Positions 27,715-29,608 of a stretch of 29,608 nucleotides of DNA are shown in pieces. Position 1 is the first letter of the stretch; each line of letters begins with the position of its first letter. The notes under the pieces were generated by a model. That model saw only the letters and a program-made list of their open reading frames with translations. It had not been told where the DNA came from and ran no database searches. Location: positions 10,774 through 40,381 of the forward strand of contig CAMPET010000086.1 of NCBI GenBank assembly GCA_946803715.1. Reading direction: 5' to 3'. The position numbers and the translations under genes were made by a program. The stretch comes from Beroe ovata (Eukaryota; Ctenophora; Nuda; Beroida; Beroidae).

Positions 27715-29608
27715 ATCTCAATCTATAAGTTTATTCAAACAATCAAACACGCAAAATCGAGCGTTCAGTACGACGTACCTTATATATCACAGTGGAATTT
27801 GTCAACACTTTCCATTCCGAATTACCACGGACTAAGTAGTCAATTANCGTTTTGAAATTATTCCAGGGTCTACATCTAGCTTCACAGCTCTATGGCTTCA
27901 TACACACATACTTACATCAAATTAAACGCAACCTTACAAGTTATTTGGTTGTGTTTGGATTGAAGGAGGGCATTCGCGTATGTCCATTTCAGTTAATTAA
28001 ATTAGAACGTTATATATGGAATGCCGACAATTCTTATTTTCTTACGAAAATGTCGACTTAAAATTTACACTCGCTGCATGTGTGGATGTATGTTTGAATG
28101 TTCCACACACACACACAAACACACACACACACAAAGTTCTCACATTGAAATAGTCGGTATATTGTAGCTAGTTTAAATCAATTAAGCGTTGTACAAGTTA
28201 TAACAAAGACGATTATAGTTTCATGTTGGCCTATAATAGTTTAGTTCACATCCATCATATTTTAACACTTATACACAGCCGATAATGAGTAGCAAGATGC
28301 TGAAATAAGCGAGTTTAAAGATAATTGTCAATGGCTCAAATTATGATTCAATTTCTCGTCAATCCCAAGTTTTGGCTAAAAGTTGACAGCCTAATTAGCA
28401 GGTCGATTATATCAGTGAGCATCCTGGGGTAACATCCAAACGGTTCGAGTCTGAAGCTTTACCGCTCCAATTTTGCGGTCGGTTAACCACTGTCTCTGTA
28501 AATAATGTTTGTTTTGTTTCAAAATTAGTGCTCGTATGTACAAAAAGTATGCAGCCAGCCCTACATTCGATATCATCTGAGAATTTAAAATTCTATCCCG
28601 ATTTAGTTTTTCGTGGAATTCAAACTAGCTGAAAAGTAAAAAATCAGAATTATTGCGAAGAAGAATGAGTAAAAGGTAGCATTCATAGTGGCAAGACAGT
28701 TAGCACCTATAAAAATTACAAGTCTATACACCTACCTATACCATACACTATACACCTATGTCCTATATACATTATACACTTACCTATAATTATACATCTA
28801 TGCAACACTATAACGGAGTTCAGAATTTTCCTTCTTTGAAGGGAAATTCTGAAATACAATGCCTTGTACAATATACATTGCATCGGACCATTTTTTATGT
28901 TTGTTTATCATTTTTATGTTTGTTTACCTAGCATTCGCATTGTGTGTAATGTGTGTGTGTCTGTGTTTGTGTATGTGTCTGACGTCTGTGTGTGATAACA
29001 GAGATTGCGTGTGGCAGCGAAATGCCGCTCATTTTTAAACCATCGTGACAAATGACAATATCACATACTCAGCACACAGCTGTACACATGCACAGTACCT
29101 ATTCATACATGCACGGCGCACGCGCCGATCACACCATGGCATAGCAACACGTGCACAATTCACAAGCTTTCAAATCAGGGCACACGCCTCTTTTAAAACA
29201 GATTTCGCATCAACTTTGTCGTGTCAAGAGCCGAAATTTGCGTTCTTAGAAATTCGATTCGAAATCCGTGTTTTTATCATTGAAAAACAAGCAATTTCCT
29301 GAGAAACATAGCAGCTTCCCTATGAAATTCGAACTTCTTGTCTTCATCCATTTCACAAAAATGATTCAGGCGCAGACACAAACACATAACTTGTCTAGTA
29401 TGAATACATGGCCCATACAATAACCATTTATTCCATATAAGGTAACACAAAACCCACTCGCTCGTAGTTAGAGATCAATAACCTTGATTGACTATAACAT
29501 ACACAATGTATTTGTGTGTGTGTGTGTGTGTGTGTGTGTCTGTGTCTGTGTATAGGGGGATCGCACGAGGAGAATCTCGAGAGAACGATATGTAGTGTAT
29601 GAGCTCTA
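27715..29608. other. Gene-free flank with microsatellites
   Basis: About 1.9 kb with no supportable exon on either strand. It holds (CA)n at 28103-28133, TG-rich tracts at about 28944-28994 and 29512-29549, a TATACACCTA-type repeat at 28720-28800, and a single N at 27847. More 5' liprin exons could lie here unseen. Confidence 0.5.
28819..28853. repeat. 16-bp inverted repeat
   Basis: TTCAGAATTTTCCTTC and GAAGGGAAATTCTGAA pair with one mismatch around a TTT loop. Possibly a foldback relic. Confidence 0.75.

Noticed and set aside
29045-29302. 85-codon plus-strand frame in the right flank
   Set aside because: Low-complexity and unrecognised; no splice or neighbour support.

Overview
This is metazoan nuclear DNA. 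The genes have short introns with GT-AG borders, and their products are animal orthologues: a PRC1/MAP65-type microtubule bundler, two NOVA-like KH proteins, the small U2AF subunit, ATP synthase subunit f, LSm5, an SVOP/SV2-type transporter and a liprin-alpha with coiled coils plus three SAM domains. The compact genes, abundant short repeats and many small transposons suit an invertebrate, possibly an early-branching one such as a sponge; the species cannot be fixed from this sequence. One base (27847) is N.

Layout. 1-3490 (+): the 3' part of PRC1, its upstream intron filled with a TGACACCACTTTTC repeat. 3491-4394: intergenic DNA with small nested transposon remnants. 4395-7844 (+): two tandem NOVA-like KH genes with different low-complexity tails. 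8853-10774 (+): a complete nine-exon U2AF1 gene. 11115-11558 (+): an ATP synthase f-subunit-like gene only 340 bp behind U2AF1. 12725-13335 (-): LSM5. 14017-15327: a 65-bp near-perfect palindrome followed by a dead Mutator-like element with a 9-bp target duplication. 15804-27646 (-): a liprin-alpha gene modelled with 26 phase-consistent exons, with an intronless SVOP-like transporter gene (18541-20409, same strand) nested in a 2.8-kb intron. 27715-29608: no gene seen, microsatellites.

Functionally, four neighbouring genes (two KH proteins, U2AF1, LSM5) make RNA-processing proteins. Liprin-alpha and the SVOP-like transporter are both, by family, linked to vesicle or presynaptic-type biology. 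The most unusual signal is a dispersed repeat built on TGACACCACTTTTC. It resembles a branch site (CTGAC) followed by a pyrimidine tract, lies in the same orientation relative to transcription at four gene loci, directly precedes three 3' splice sites (including one in U2AF1 itself), and appears as a 15-bp in-frame coding repeat in the transporter. All exon models come from reading splice signals, codon phase and remembered family sequences; no alignment or transcript data were used.
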